A stretch of DNA of 47,364 nt from a virus. The stretch covers positions 1 to 47,364 of IMG/VR virus record IMGVR_UViG_3300021090_001099; one strand, given 5' to 3'. Position numbers and translations under genes: made by a program. Of this stretch, positions 24,677 to 33,210 are shown one piece after another (position 1 is the stretch's first letter; every line of letters begins with the position of its first letter). A model generated the notes under the pieces. That model saw nothing but the letters and a program-made list of their open reading frames with translations, was not told where the DNA came from and did not search any database.

Positions 24677-25134
24677 CCGCCTGGGTAGCCTTCCGCCTGG
24701 GCTACCCGGGCATGAGCGCAGAGCGGTGCCGAGGCTGCAAGGTGATGGGTGGATGCACTATCGAGAGCGAAGCCGAGGCCCGCGCATTCACGGCGGCGAT
24801 GCGGGCGCACCCGGCCGCCTGGCCCACGCCGGACATCAACCCGGCGCCCGTGCAGGTGGGCGACACGCTCGAGCTCGCGCCCTGTGTCGGGCCGGACTAC
24901 CGGCAGCGGTTCAAGCGTGAGTGCCCGCGGGTCGAGCTGTGGCCCGAGAACGCCCAGGCGGCGGAGCTGGTGTTCGCCGCCCTCCCGGAGCACACGCGAC
25001 CGCTCCTGCCGGCCTATGTCGAGGCCCTCTCGGCCGAGCTGGGGGACGAGGCGGGCCCGGTCGTCCTGCGGGCGTTCCGTGTCTTGCAGGGGGCCGCGGT
25101 GAACGCCTGGTTGAAGGCGCAGGGTGACGCCTGA
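24194..25134 (+). CDS. Tail assembly chaperone fusion by -1 frameshift (gpGT-like)
   Basis: At 24667-24673 stands GGGAAAC, a canonical X XXY YYZ slippery heptamer positioned G GGA AAC immediately before the TGA stop (24674-24676). A -1 slip continues in the frame CTG ACC GCC ... to the stop at 25132-25134, adding 153 residues for a 313-residue product. The T-like part contains GYPGMSAERCRGCKVMGGC and a helical C-terminus (VVLRAFRVLQGAAVNAWLKAQGDA). Lambda uses the related GGGAAAG for gpG-T. An independent ATG at 24712 in the same frame could also make the T part alone. The tape measure ATG overlaps the stop. Confidence 0.8.
24667..24673 (+). promoter_or_regulatory. Programmed -1 frameshift slippery site GGGAAAC
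   Basis: The heptamer is in the right phase (0-frame TCG GGA AAC TGA), one codon before the stop of the short chaperone, and the open -1 frame begins upstream and runs to the tape measure gene. All parts of the known tail-chaperone frameshift arrangement are present. Confidence 0.85.
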
Positions 25135-27671
25135 TGATCTCGATCAAGATCCCTATCGAGCTCGAGCAGATCGGCAGCGGCGTCAAGACATCCATCCTTG
25201 GCCTGGAAAACGTCGAGAAGCAGGCGAAGAGGACGCAGGCCGCCGTCAAGGACGTGGGAACCGGCTTCGCCTCGGGGAGCAGTAGGGCCAGCGAGTTCGC
25301 GGACGCCACCGGCCGCGTGTCGACGAAACTCGCACGGTCGGTCGAGACGCTGGGGCTGAGCGCAGCCGGCTTCCGGCAGCTCGACGACGTGATGGACATC
25401 GCGGAGTTGGGCTTCAACGGGATGACGAAGGCGGCGGCCGGCTTCAACGCGACGAGCGTCGGCGTGGCCGGCGCCGGGCTCGCGATCGGCATGGCCTTCG
25501 GGTCCTGGCTCAACACGTTCCCGGCCGTACAGAAGGCGGCCGACGGCCTGCTCCATACCCTGTTCCGCTTCGTGGGTCTCGCTCCCGAGATCGTTGCGTC
25601 GGCAGGCCCCATCTCCGAGTTCAGCAAGAGGATCGCCGCCATCAACGCCGATGCGATGCGGAAACAGGTGGCGCAGCTCCGAGCCAGCGGGATGAAAGGC
25701 GAGGACATCGCCAAGACGTACGGGAACCTCTCGCCCGAGCTTCTGAAGGAACTTGGGCTCACCAAGGAGGCCTTGAAAGTCGAGAACGAGCGGCTGGCCG
25801 TCGCGAAGAAGCACAAGGAGGAGATCAAGCAGCTCATCGAGCTGATGGCCAACCCCAAGGTCAATTTCCGGGACGCGCTGACAGTGAACTTCAAGAAGGA
25901 CCTTGTGGGCAGCGCGATGGCGACGAGCATCGACACGTCGTCGCTGGCGAACCGGAGCGCCACGTCCTCGGCGCAGGGTGCTGACGTTCTCGGCGGACTC
26001 ATGGTCGGCGGGATTGCCACGTCGCTCAACATCTCGTACAGCCTGGGACAGGCGCTCGACAGGACGAAGAAGGTCGCAAACGAAGCCCAGCGGTGGCAGG
26101 CGGCGCTGCAGGGCGTCGCGTTGCTGGCTGGTGCAATCGGCGGGAGGATGGGCGCCGCCGTCAACGTTATTGGCAACATCGGCAGCTCGTTCCAGGGCTT
26201 CGGCAAGATGTCCGGGACGCAGAAGTTCAACACGATCGCCTCCGGGATAGGCCAGATCGGTGGGCTGATCGGCGCCAAGGCGGGCGGGGCTGTGGCCGGC
26301 GCGGCAGGCGGCGCGATGGCGGGCGCGGCGCTCGGAGGGGTGATCGGCGGGGTGGTCGGCGGCCTCGTGGGAGGGATCGCGGGTTGGATCAGTGCAGGCA
26401 AGAAGGCCAAAGAGCAGATGGCGGAGATGAAGAAGCAGTTTATCGAGGGCGCGGGCGGCATGAGTGCGCTGACGATGCGGGCCCAGGAGGCCGGCGCCTC
26501 ACTCGACAAGCTGTTCGCCGCGAAGGACACGAAGGCCCTCGAGAAGGCGATGCTCGAGGTGCAGAAGACCATTGACGCCTTCGAGAGCAAGATGAACGGC
26601 CTCAAGGAGGCTCGCGCCGCCGCCGAAAGCCTGATGGACCGCGTCGCCAAGGGCGGGTTCTCCGAGAAGTTCGGCGAAGCCGTGGGCGTGATGGTCCAGA
26701 AGGTCCAGGACGCGCTCCTGAAGTCGGGCCTGGGCTTCATGGCGACCGGGCCGCTGCGCGACTCGGAGGCGTTCATGGGGGCGCAGGGGGCCGCAGGCGA
26801 CGTCGCGCAGCTCCTCGCCGGGATGCGGGCCGGCGGGGCCGTCGACGCCGGGCTGCTCGGCGCCGCCGGGCAGTCGGCGGTTGAGCTCCAGGCCCAGGCG
26901 GTCGAGGCGGCGAAGGCTGCGGGCCTGGAGGGCGCCGACGCCACGAAGGCCGGTTTCGGGGCGATCGCACCTCTTCTGCGCGAGCAGCTCAACTCGGAGA
27001 TCGCCGCGAACGGGAAGATCAGCAGCACGCTCCAGGCGCAGCTCGACGAGGCGAAGGCGAACGGGGTGACGATCCTCGCGGATCCGATGGTCGAGAGCGT
27101 GGCCGTCGAGAAGGCGATGCTCTCGGAGCTGAAGCGCATGAACGGCGGCGGAGGGGGGCCCGAGGCCGCTTTCGCGTCCGGGACCCGCGGGCTCCGCACA
27201 CTGAAGCGCGACCTGGTCGCGCGGATCCACGAGGGCGAGGGGCTGATGGTCATCCCCAAGGACGAGATGACCAGCATGTCCTTCCGCAGCTTTGCCAAAG
27301 GCACGCCACGAGACGACGAGGACCGGATCTACGGACCCCGGGGAAGGCCAGATTCCGCGGCCGGCGTGGGAGACATGCCATCGCCGGTTCCCACAGGTGG
27401 GGGCGGGGCGCCGGCGCCGGCGGTTCTCGAAGAGATCGTCGGGCGGGCCGCCGCGAGGGCCGCCGCGGCCGCCGGGCCGCGCGTGACCATCAACAGCAAC
27501 CCGGTCCTCAACATCCAGGACGGCTCCCTGGCGCGCACCGTCGACAGTGCTCGCGCACTCGCCAGGGCGGCAGAGGAGGCCTTCAGCCGGGCCCTGGACC
27601 AGAACAGCCGAGGCCTCCGGAGCCAGCTGGAGCAGCTCATCGACCGCCGCGTCGCGGCGAGGGCGAGGTAA
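25134..27671 (+). CDS. Tape measure protein
   Basis: 845 residues, ATG at 25134 overlapping the chaperone stop. The longest gene in the window, placed after the chaperones. Composition is rich in Ala, Gly, Lys with long helical stretches, and residues about 380-425 form a Gly/Ala membrane-active segment (GGAVAGAAGGAMAGAALGGVIGGVVGGLVGGIAGW when read in parts). By the usual rule of about 1.5 angstrom per residue a tail near 120-130 nm is expected. The C-terminus carries the FASGTRGLRTLKRDLVARIHEGEGLMVIP segment common in tape measure tails. Confidence 0.9.
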   Translation: MISIKIPIELEQIGSGVKTSILGLENVEKQAKRTQAAVKDVGTGFASGSSRASEFADATGRVSTKLARSVETLGLSAAGFRQLDDVMDIAELGFNGMTKAAAGFNATSVGVAGAGLAIGMAFGSWLNTFPAVQKAADGLLHTLFRFVGLAPEIVASAGPISEFSKRIAAINADAMRKQVAQLRASGMKGEDIAKTYGNLSPELLKELGLTKEALKVENERLAVAKKHKEEIKQLIELMANPKVNFRDALTVNFKKDLVGSAMATSIDTSSLANRSATSSAQGADVLGGLMVGGIATSLNISYSLGQALDRTKKVANEAQRWQAALQGVALLAGAIGGRMGAAVNVIGNIGSSFQGFGKMSGTQKFNTIASGIGQIGGLIGAKAGGAVAGAAGGAMAGAALGGVIGGVVGGLVGGIAGWISAGKKAKEQMAEMKKQFIEGAGGMSALTMRAQEAGASLDKLFAAKDTKALEKAMLEVQKTIDAFESKMNGLKEARAAAESLMDRVAKGGFSEKFGEAVGVMVQKVQDALLKSGLGFMATGPLRDSEAFMGAQGAAGDVAQLLAGMRAGGAVDAGLLGAAGQSAVELQAQAVEAAKAAGLEGADATKAGFGAIAPLLREQLNSEIAANGKISSTLQAQLDEAKANGVTILADPMVESVAVEKAMLSELKRMNGGGGGPEAAFASGTRGLRTLKRDLVARIHEGEGLMVIPKDEMTSMSFRSFAKGTPRDDEDRIYGPRGRPDSAAGVGDMPSPVPTGGGGAPAPAVLEEIVGRAAARAAAAAGPRVTINSNPVLNIQDGSLARTVDSARALARAAEEAFSRALDQNSRGLRSQLEQLIDRRVAARAR

Positions 27672-27672
27672 G

Positions 27673-28974
27673 GTGGGGCGCTACTCCGTGGCGATGCTGG
27701 CGGAAGTGCGCAAGCCGGCCCCAGCCGTCGTCGAGCTCTTCAGCCTCACGATCGCCGGCACCTCGCGCTACTACTCGCAGCTCGGGGCCATGGTGTCCGG
27801 GGTCGGCCTCTACGAGCCGAAGGTGCTCTCCTGGGGTGCGCTCGCGCGGGGGGTGAGCTGGCGCTACAACTCGCTCGAGCTCTGGACCTACGACGTCATC
27901 CTCGACGACGCGGACCAGGCCTTCTCGAAGCTCGTGGAGGGACCCAACCGTAACGCCATCCGGGGCAGTGTGGCGACTCGCGTGCTGGCATCGCCGAACG
28001 TCGCGCCGGCCTCGTGGTTCACGAAGTCCATCGGCCAAGTCGACACGATCCGCCAGCCCGGACGGCTCATGTGGCAGATCACGGTCTCCAGCAAGGACCT
28101 GCCCCTGAAGCGCGAGTCGATCCCCAAGCACAGCATCACGCGGTCGGACTGGCCGAACGCCTCGCTCGACGTCCTCGATCAGCCGTCGCCGATCGCTTAC
28201 GGAAACCTGTCGAGCGCGAGCGGGGGAAACAACGGGGCCGTCCTGTGCTTCCTCGTCGACACCGTGAAGTACAGGTACCTGGTATGCGCCGGGTGGGCGA
28301 AGGCCGTCGACAAGGTGTACGCGGACGCCATTGGTGTCGCGGCGGCAGGGTACACCGTCACCCATCCGATCGTGAACGGGCGGGTCTACACCTGCATCGT
28401 CTTCCCGACCGACCAGGGCACGAAGACAATCACCGCCGACATCCAGGGGTACGAGACCGTGGGGGATGGGAGCGGCATCCTCATCGTCGACCCCGCGGCG
28501 ATCGGGATCCACGTCCTCACCAACTGGATCTTCGGCGACTACCGCTCGGGTGCCTGGTTGTCGCCGTCGACGGCGCCTGTGGATACGACCTCCTGGGGCA
28601 CCACCTTCTTCTCCTCGCGGAACTACTCCGGGTCGCTCTACGTGGGCACGAAGCGCAAGGGCCTCGACGTCCTCAACGACGTGCTCGCCTCGGCCGAGGC
28701 GAAAGCCTATTGGACGGCCGCGGGCACGATCGCCCTGGCGATCGACGACTGGACCACGTGGGCATACCCCGACCAGGTCCTGCTGGAGGACGAGATGAAC
28801 GGCTGGGATCTGAACTTCCCGACCGTGAACATCATCGACTCGATCGATGCCCGCTACGGGCTCCGCCCGGCTGACGGTTCCTACACCCAGGCCCTAGCCG
28901 TGAAGGACCTCGGGATCCTCGAGCAGGCCCCGGACACGCTCGAGCTCCCGTGTTCCGCGGCCTTCATCGTGTGA
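27673..28974 (+). CDS. Tail hub/distal tail protein, N-terminal part
   Basis: 433 residues from GTG at 27673 (other in-frame starts: GTG 27688, ATG 27694). Beta-rich protein following the tape measure, with ELFSLTIAGTSRYYSQLGAMVSG near the start, then IRGSVATRVLASPNVAPASWF and WFTKSIGQVDTIRQPG. It ends DTLELPCSAAFIV. Comparable hub proteins continue at this point with a variable-Arg-Leu helix segment, which here occurs only in the next gene after a LamG domain. I therefore regard this as the front half of a split hub gene. Confidence 0.65.
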   Translation: MGRYSVAMLAEVRKPAPAVVELFSLTIAGTSRYYSQLGAMVSGVGLYEPKVLSWGALARGVSWRYNSLELWTYDVILDDADQAFSKLVEGPNRNAIRGSVATRVLASPNVAPASWFTKSIGQVDTIRQPGRLMWQITVSSKDLPLKRESIPKHSITRSDWPNASLDVLDQPSPIAYGNLSSASGGNNGAVLCFLVDTVKYRYLVCAGWAKAVDKVYADAIGVAAAGYTVTHPIVNGRVYTCIVFPTDQGTKTITADIQGYETVGDGSGILIVDPAAIGIHVLTNWIFGDYRSGAWLSPSTAPVDTTSWGTTFFSSRNYSGSLYVGTKRKGLDVLNDVLASAEAKAYWTAAGTIALAIDDWTTWAYPDQVLLEDEMNGWDLNFPTVNIIDSIDARYGLRPADGSYTQALAVKDLGILEQAPDTLELPCSAAFIV

Positions 28975-28984
28975 GGCGCTGACG

Positions 28985-31249
28985 GTGCCCCTCCCGAACG
29001 AGCTCTCGAGCCTCTACGCCTGGTACCGCGCCGATTCGTACGCCCTGGGCGACGGCGCGACGATCTCCGGGGCATGGACCGACAAGACGGGCGGGGGACG
29101 CTCCCTCAACGCGGCCGGATCCCCGATCTTCCGCGCGGCTGTTGTCGGGAACCAGCCGGCGGTGGACTTCAACGGCTCCGCGGCCGCGTTCTCGATGTCG
29201 ACGTTCGGCTGGGAGGCGAACCTCGCCTCCCACACGCTCTTCGTCGTGTTCCAGCCGGATACGGCCTTCGCCTCGGCGAACGCCCCGGGGATGTTCGGCA
29301 GCAGTGGCGGGGATCAGTCGGAGGCCCTAGGCTTCGACCACGCGACGAAGGCGCCCTTCGCGCGATGGGCGAACACCGGCGGCGCCGTCCGCGCGAACGC
29401 CTCCGCGATCGCCACCCAGTGGCACTTCGCGTGGAAGCGCCAGAACGGGCCCTCCACCTCGATCGAGATGTGCCTCGACGGTGGAGGGATCGCCACCCAG
29501 GCCCTCAGTGGCACACGCAGGGCGATGGGCTCGAACGCCTACATGGCCCTGGACGGCGGATCCTACTTCAAGGGGCAGATCGCCGAGGTCTTCGTCTTCA
29601 GCGCCGCGAAGAGTGCCGCCGAAGTCCAGGCCATGGTGGACTACGTCCGGAGCCGCTACTTCGTCGTCGTGCCCAGGCAGAACGAACAGGAGAGGGATGT
29701 CCTCTCCCGCCGGCTCTGGGCCCTCCGGCGGGCTCCTGGACTGCTGACAGTGGAGGCGCCGCTGTGGGCTCTCGACCTCGATGTCGGCGACCGGGTCGCG
29801 CTCCAGTCGCGAGTAGGCCCATCGAACGACGGCAAGGGCTGGCTCGCGAAGAAGTGGCAGCGACACGACTTCACCATCCAGCAGATCGAGGACCTCGGCA
29901 ACGGGAAGAGCGTCCGCCTGCAGCTGCTCGACCGCAGGCCGCTTGACGCGCTCTTGTGGGATACCGCCTCGACCGACATCCCCGCAGTCATCCTGAACGC
30001 CAGGCGACAGAGTGGCGTCGCACGCTTCGGCAAGGGCTCGCTGGCGATCACGTTCGCTCGGGCCTCGCGCGCGTGGGTCGAGAACCCAGCCGACCCGACC
30101 GCGGTGATGCAGATCCAGACCGACGAACGCGCGCTGACCGCCGCCGGCGAATACCTCGAGCCAGGGCGCATCAACCAAATCCTGCGGTCGTCCTTCGCCA
30201 GCGGGACGACGGGCATCACTCTCACGGGCACCGGAGTGAACGGGTCGGCCATCGCGGTCGACACCAGCGACCTGCTCTTCGATCCCGAGTCGTCTCCGAA
30301 CTCCCTGAAGTTCACCGCCGGGAGCCCCCACACGGCTCTCCTTTACTGCACGTTCCCAGTGACGGCGACCATTCCCGCCAACTCGGACCTTCGGCTTTCA
30401 ATCGACCACCACACCGACTCGGGTGAGGCCCTGTTCTATTGGCTCTCGAGGGGAGTCGACGGTCAGTACTGGAATGCCGGTGTTGGCTGGCAGGTCGGGT
30501 CGATCGGGAACCAGTTGCCGACGGTGCCAATCCGCAGCGCGGCCGCTCGCTACGTCTCGCCCTACCTCAATCCAGGGTTCGCGGACACGACGCTCACGCT
30601 ATCGATCGGGCTCGCCTCGGGCGGCACAGCAGGCCGGATCTCGCACCTCTACCACGCGCAGATCGAGCTCGGCCTCTTCGCCACCAGCAGGATGCTGAGC
30701 GACGCCACGGCCTTCACGCGCTCGTCGTCGCTGTTGTCGATCGCGGTGCCGTCGGCAGCAAGGGTCTACGAGCCTGCCCTGGGGTCCTTCTATGCAGAGG
30801 TGATCCCGGAATGGACTTCCTGGGAGACCTACGCCGCCCCGGACCGCCACGTCTACTACATGACCACCAACGGGGGCGCCGACTACGACGCGCTCTACTA
30901 CCAGTTCAACATCCCAACGGGCCAGTGGGTGTTCGAGCGAAAGGTGGGCGCCTCCGTCTACACGGCGACACACGAAGGCGGCGCGGAGGCGGGGAGCCTC
31001 AATCGACTCTGCTGCAGGTGGACGGGAGCGGAAGGGGAACTAGGGCTCGCCCCCTACACCATGAGCGTCTTCTGGAACGGTGAAAAGGGCACGGACGCGG
31101 TGTCGGTCGCGCCGACTTTCGCGGGAGGTGGAGAGACACTCTACCTAGGACAGAACCCGGCGACCGGACGAGTGTTCGGTGGCGTCATCCGGAACCGCCT
31201 GATCCGTCCCTACGCGCCCACGGACGAAGAGATGGGGCGCACTCCATGA
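28985..31249 (+). CDS. LamG-domain tail tip protein containing the C-terminal part of the hub
   Basis: 754 residues, GTG at 28985. Residues 1 to about 225 form a concanavalin/LamG-like domain (LSSLYAWYRADSYALGDGATI, VGNQPAVDFNGSAAAF, GQIAEVFVFSAAKSAAEVQAMVDYVRSRY). Then comes a segment ERDVLSRRLWALRRAPGLLTVEAPLWALDLDVGDRVAL typical for the later part of hub proteins. A third region (about 340-754) has another LamG-like layout (FARASRAWVEN, IDHHTDSGEALFYWL, SFYAEVIPEW, FGGVIRNRLIRPYAPTDEEM). Together they make a tail-tip protein likely to bind cell-surface glycans. Confidence 0.65.
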   Translation: MPLPNELSSLYAWYRADSYALGDGATISGAWTDKTGGGRSLNAAGSPIFRAAVVGNQPAVDFNGSAAAFSMSTFGWEANLASHTLFVVFQPDTAFASANAPGMFGSSGGDQSEALGFDHATKAPFARWANTGGAVRANASAIATQWHFAWKRQNGPSTSIEMCLDGGGIATQALSGTRRAMGSNAYMALDGGSYFKGQIAEVFVFSAAKSAAEVQAMVDYVRSRYFVVVPRQNEQERDVLSRRLWALRRAPGLLTVEAPLWALDLDVGDRVALQSRVGPSNDGKGWLAKKWQRHDFTIQQIEDLGNGKSVRLQLLDRRPLDALLWDTASTDIPAVILNARRQSGVARFGKGSLAITFARASRAWVENPADPTAVMQIQTDERALTAAGEYLEPGRINQILRSSFASGTTGITLTGTGVNGSAIAVDTSDLLFDPESSPNSLKFTAGSPHTALLYCTFPVTATIPANSDLRLSIDHHTDSGEALFYWLSRGVDGQYWNAGVGWQVGSIGNQLPTVPIRSAAARYVSPYLNPGFADTTLTLSIGLASGGTAGRISHLYHAQIELGLFATSRMLSDATAFTRSSSLLSIAVPSAARVYEPALGSFYAEVIPEWTSWETYAAPDRHVYYMTTNGGADYDALYYQFNIPTGQWVFERKVGASVYTATHEGGAEAGSLNRLCCRWTGAEGELGLAPYTMSVFWNGEKGTDAVSVAPTFAGGGETLYLGQNPATGRVFGGVIRNRLIRPYAPTDEEMGRTP

Positions 31250-31264
31250 GGGAGGAGTAGCCGG

Positions 31265-32314
31265 ATGGCCGAACTCTACGCGGCGGGGGAGAACGTCAAC
31301 CTGCTGGAGCGGGCCAGCGCCATCACCCTCAGCCCCGCGGTGGATTCGCTGTTTCCGACGGCGAACCTGTATGACGGCCGCCTCACGCGGCCGACGCGGC
31401 ACGGCTCGAACGCGGCCAACCCGTCGATCACCTTCGACCTGGCCGCCTTCGCTCCCCAGGGCGCCGGGACGGTGGAACGGTGGGTCCGGGCCGGCGAGCG
31501 GCGTCGCATCACCTCGTCCGGGACGACGTCGATCACCGTCCAGAACCTGGCCACCAAGAAATTCCTTCAGTTCAGCGGGGTGGGCTGGCAGACCGGCTCC
31601 GTTGCTGCCCTATCCTCCCCCGGAGCGATCTCGTATCAGGTCGAGTCCCTCGCGGTATGCCAGTCGCCAATGGTGAAGCTGCAAATCGTGATCACGAGCG
31701 GAACCTCCGTCACCGACTGGCCGCGATGGAACGGGCTCATCGTCTTCGGGCACCAGCTCGACGTCGGCCTGGTCTGCGAGATGCGCTCGAGCACCGACAA
31801 CTTCTCCGGGTCGAACGTCCTCGAGGCGACGGGCGCGATCCTGCAGCCCGGGTTCGTCATGTGGGCGCCTTCCGGGATCGCGAGCCGCTACGGCCGGCTG
31901 CTCCTCACCGGCACCAACCAGGTCATCCCCTGGTACGCCTGTGTCATGCCGTGCTGGCTGGAGACCGCGCTCCAGGCCGCGGATATCGGGTACGAGGAGA
32001 AGACGCGCGAGTCGCAGGTCCGGAACGAGAGCGACTTCGGCGTCGTGAACGTCTTCAACCTGACAGCCGGCGGGCGGCGGAGCCTGAAGCTCTCGTTCCG
32101 GGCGAACTCGCCGGGCGCCGCCGAGATTCGGAACGAGCTCGTGTGGCGCTCGCGCGGCGGAGCCTACCCGGCGGCGATCATGCCGAGGTCGGACGAGGGC
32201 AGCGTGTACCTCGGCCGGTTCACCGACGAGTGGGGGGTCAAGCGCGCCTTCCTGGAGACTTGGGACACCGACCTGTTCCTGGCGGAGGATGCCGTCGTCG
32301 CACCGCTCACCTAG
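31265..32314 (+). CDS. Tail tip protein
   Basis: 349 residues, ATG at 31265 after GGGAGGAGTAG. Begins AELYAAGENVNLLERASAITLSPAVDSLFPTANLYDGRLTRP, a frequent opening of phage tip proteins that bind along the tail end. A C-terminal domain (YEEKTRESQVRNESDFGVVNVFNLTAGGRRSLKLSFR... SVYLGRFTDEWGVKRAFLETWDTDLFLAED) is beta-rich. It is the last tail gene. Its 3' end overlaps by eight bases with the convergent minus-strand gene at 32307. Confidence 0.65.
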   Translation: MAELYAAGENVNLLERASAITLSPAVDSLFPTANLYDGRLTRPTRHGSNAANPSITFDLAAFAPQGAGTVERWVRAGERRRITSSGTTSITVQNLATKKFLQFSGVGWQTGSVAALSSPGAISYQVESLAVCQSPMVKLQIVITSGTSVTDWPRWNGLIVFGHQLDVGLVCEMRSSTDNFSGSNVLEATGAILQPGFVMWAPSGIASRYGRLLLTGTNQVIPWYACVMPCWLETALQAADIGYEEKTRESQVRNESDFGVVNVFNLTAGGRRSLKLSFRANSPGAAEIRNELVWRSRGGAYPAAIMPRSDEGSVYLGRFTDEWGVKRAFLETWDTDLFLAEDAVVAPLT

Positions 32315-32687
32315 CCTGCGGCGTCGGCGCGGGCGTGAGGCCGTCGGTTATCCCCTTCAGCACCTTCTTCTGGAGCTTGTTGCTGTCGATTCCCATGCCC
32401 CAGGAGAGACCTGCATGGGCGGCCTTGGAATTCACCGTGACAAGCGTTTCGATGTCTGACGTGCCGACGATGAGGAGTGAGGCCTCCTGGGTCCCGCCTC
32501 GGAACGAGATGGTCCCCTCCACCTGGTTGGCGTTGTTCAGCGTGTAGTTCTGGGCGATGAAGGCGAGGGCCACAGTCCAGACACGCTCGCGCGGAGCGTT
32601 GAACGTCTGGGATCGACCCTTGGCCTCTAGCGGTGAGACCGCAACCAGGACGGTCAGGACCAGCATGACCAGTAAGAGCTTCCTCAT
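32307..32687 (-). CDS. Secreted protein next to attP (probable lysogenic-conversion gene)
   Basis: 126 residues on the minus strand, ATG at 32687 with GGAGAAAG upstream. Signal peptide: MRKLLLVMLVLTVLVAVSPLEA. The mature part is a small alpha/beta domain (RERVWTVALAFIAQNYTLNNANQVEGTISFRGGTQEASLLIVGTSDIETLVTVNSK when read in parts), reminiscent of small periplasmic envelope proteins. Situated between the last tail gene and attP, in the opposite direction to the late genes, a common place for prophage-expressed host-modifying genes. No enzyme motif. Confidence 0.7.
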   Translation of the reverse strand: MRKLLLVMLVLTVLVAVSPLEAKGRSQTFNAPRERVWTVALAFIAQNYTLNNANQVEGTISFRGGTQEASLLIVGTSDIETLVTVNSKAAHAGLSWGMGIDSNKLQKKVLKGITDGLTPAPTPQAR

Positions 32688-32749
32688 TGTTCTTTCTCCA
32701 CCCGAACCAGACCAGGGTACGCCCTGAAGGCGGTCCGCGTCACGATCCA

Positions 32750-32777
32750 CTGGCACCCGTTTTGGCACCCGTCGCTC
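32750..32777 (+). repeat. Integrase arm-type repeat, P arm
   Basis: This 28-bp stretch contains TGGCACCCGT twice, 12 bp apart (separated by TT), followed by CGCTC. An identical 28-bp copy occurs at 32958-32985. The pair flanks the tRNA-like attP core, at about 135 bp on this side. Tandem direct repeats in both arms around a core are the standard form of arm-type binding sites of tyrosine integrases. Confidence 0.7.
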
Positions 32778-32885
32778 CGGTGTACGCCGTCTCGGCTCTT
32801 CCGAAGCCGATTCGCGTATGACCCGTTCTGAGAGTACTTTAGGGGAGAATCAGGGAGGGGGCGGGAACGGCTGGGACCCCCCTGA

Positions 32886-32914
32886 ATAGGTTCGATTCCT
32901 ACCCGCTTCCGCCA
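32886..32914 (+). other. attP: attP core: tRNA-Sec (selC) 3' end
   Basis: Positions 32886-32914 read as a tRNA 3' end: T stem ATAGG, T loop TTCGATT, CCTAC, then CCGCTTCC, discriminator G and CCA. Eight rather than seven bases stand between T stem and discriminator, and the ending CTTCCGCCA pairs with a GGAAG start; both are marks of bacterial selenocysteine tRNA. No anticodon arm is present upstream, so this is not a complete gene. Phages that integrate into tRNA genes carry such a 3' fragment to restore the gene. The integrase gene is 293 bp away. Confidence 0.75.
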
Positions 32915-32949
32915 AATGTCGTGCCGCGACAGGTACTTAGAGAGCAGCC

Positions 32950-33210
32950 TCACCACGCTGGCACCCGTTTTGGCACCCGTCGCTCTTCCCGTGTCTTCCC
33001 TGCGACGAGGCCTTCCTTGGCCGTCCACTCGCCATTCGGTGACCAACATGCGCAGCACCGGACGCGTCGTGTCGTGAGCGAATACCAGACTGGCCTGCAG
33101 GAGAGCCTTCGGCAGAGCTCGCAGACGCCGGCTGCCTGGAAGCGCGAGTTGAACAGGTTGCGCACGCGAACCCACTCGCCTTCGTGAACGATCTTCCAGC
33201 GCCTACTCAT
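32950..33210 (-). CDS. Small zinc-ribbon protein coupled to integrase
   Basis: 86 residues, ATG at 33210 overlapping the integrase stop as ATGA, so probably translationally coupled. Sequence starts SRRWKIVHEGEWVRVRNLF and carries CELCRRLSC and VRCCACW, two Cys pairs that look like a zinc ribbon. Function unknown. Its position between integrase and attP fits an accessory factor for integration or excision, but no excisionase-like helix-turn-helix is visible. Confidence 0.6.
   Translation of the reverse strand: MSRRWKIVHEGEWVRVRNLFNSRFQAAGVCELCRRLSCRPVWYSLTTRRVRCCACWSPNGEWTAKEGLVAGKTREERRVPKRVPAW
32958..32985 (+). repeat. Integrase arm-type repeat, P' arm
   Basis: Exact 28-bp copy of 32750-32777 with two TGGCACCCGT units, starting about 44 bp from the tRNA CCA. 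It overlaps the 3' end of the zinc-ribbon gene at 32950-33210. A single further CTGGCACCCGT lies at 34704-34714 in the switch promoter. Confidence 0.7.

Noticed and set aside
24911-27304. A 797-codon open frame on the minus strand
   Set aside because: It lies antisense to the tape measure and chaperone genes, has Ala/Ser/Pro-rich composition expected from reading GC-rich codons backwards, and no domain or ribosome-binding site.
32818-32914. Complete tRNA-Sec gene
   Set aside because: Only the T arm and acceptor 3' strand are present. No CTTCAAA-type anticodon loop and no GGAAGCGG 5' strand were found upstream.
32684-33175. Minus-strand frame crossing attP
   Set aside because: It reads through the tRNA-like core (giving a WRKRVGIEP-type segment) and the arm repeats, which is a usual artefact of att regions. 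Only the signal-peptide gene (32307-32687) and the zinc-ribbon gene (32950-33210) are kept.
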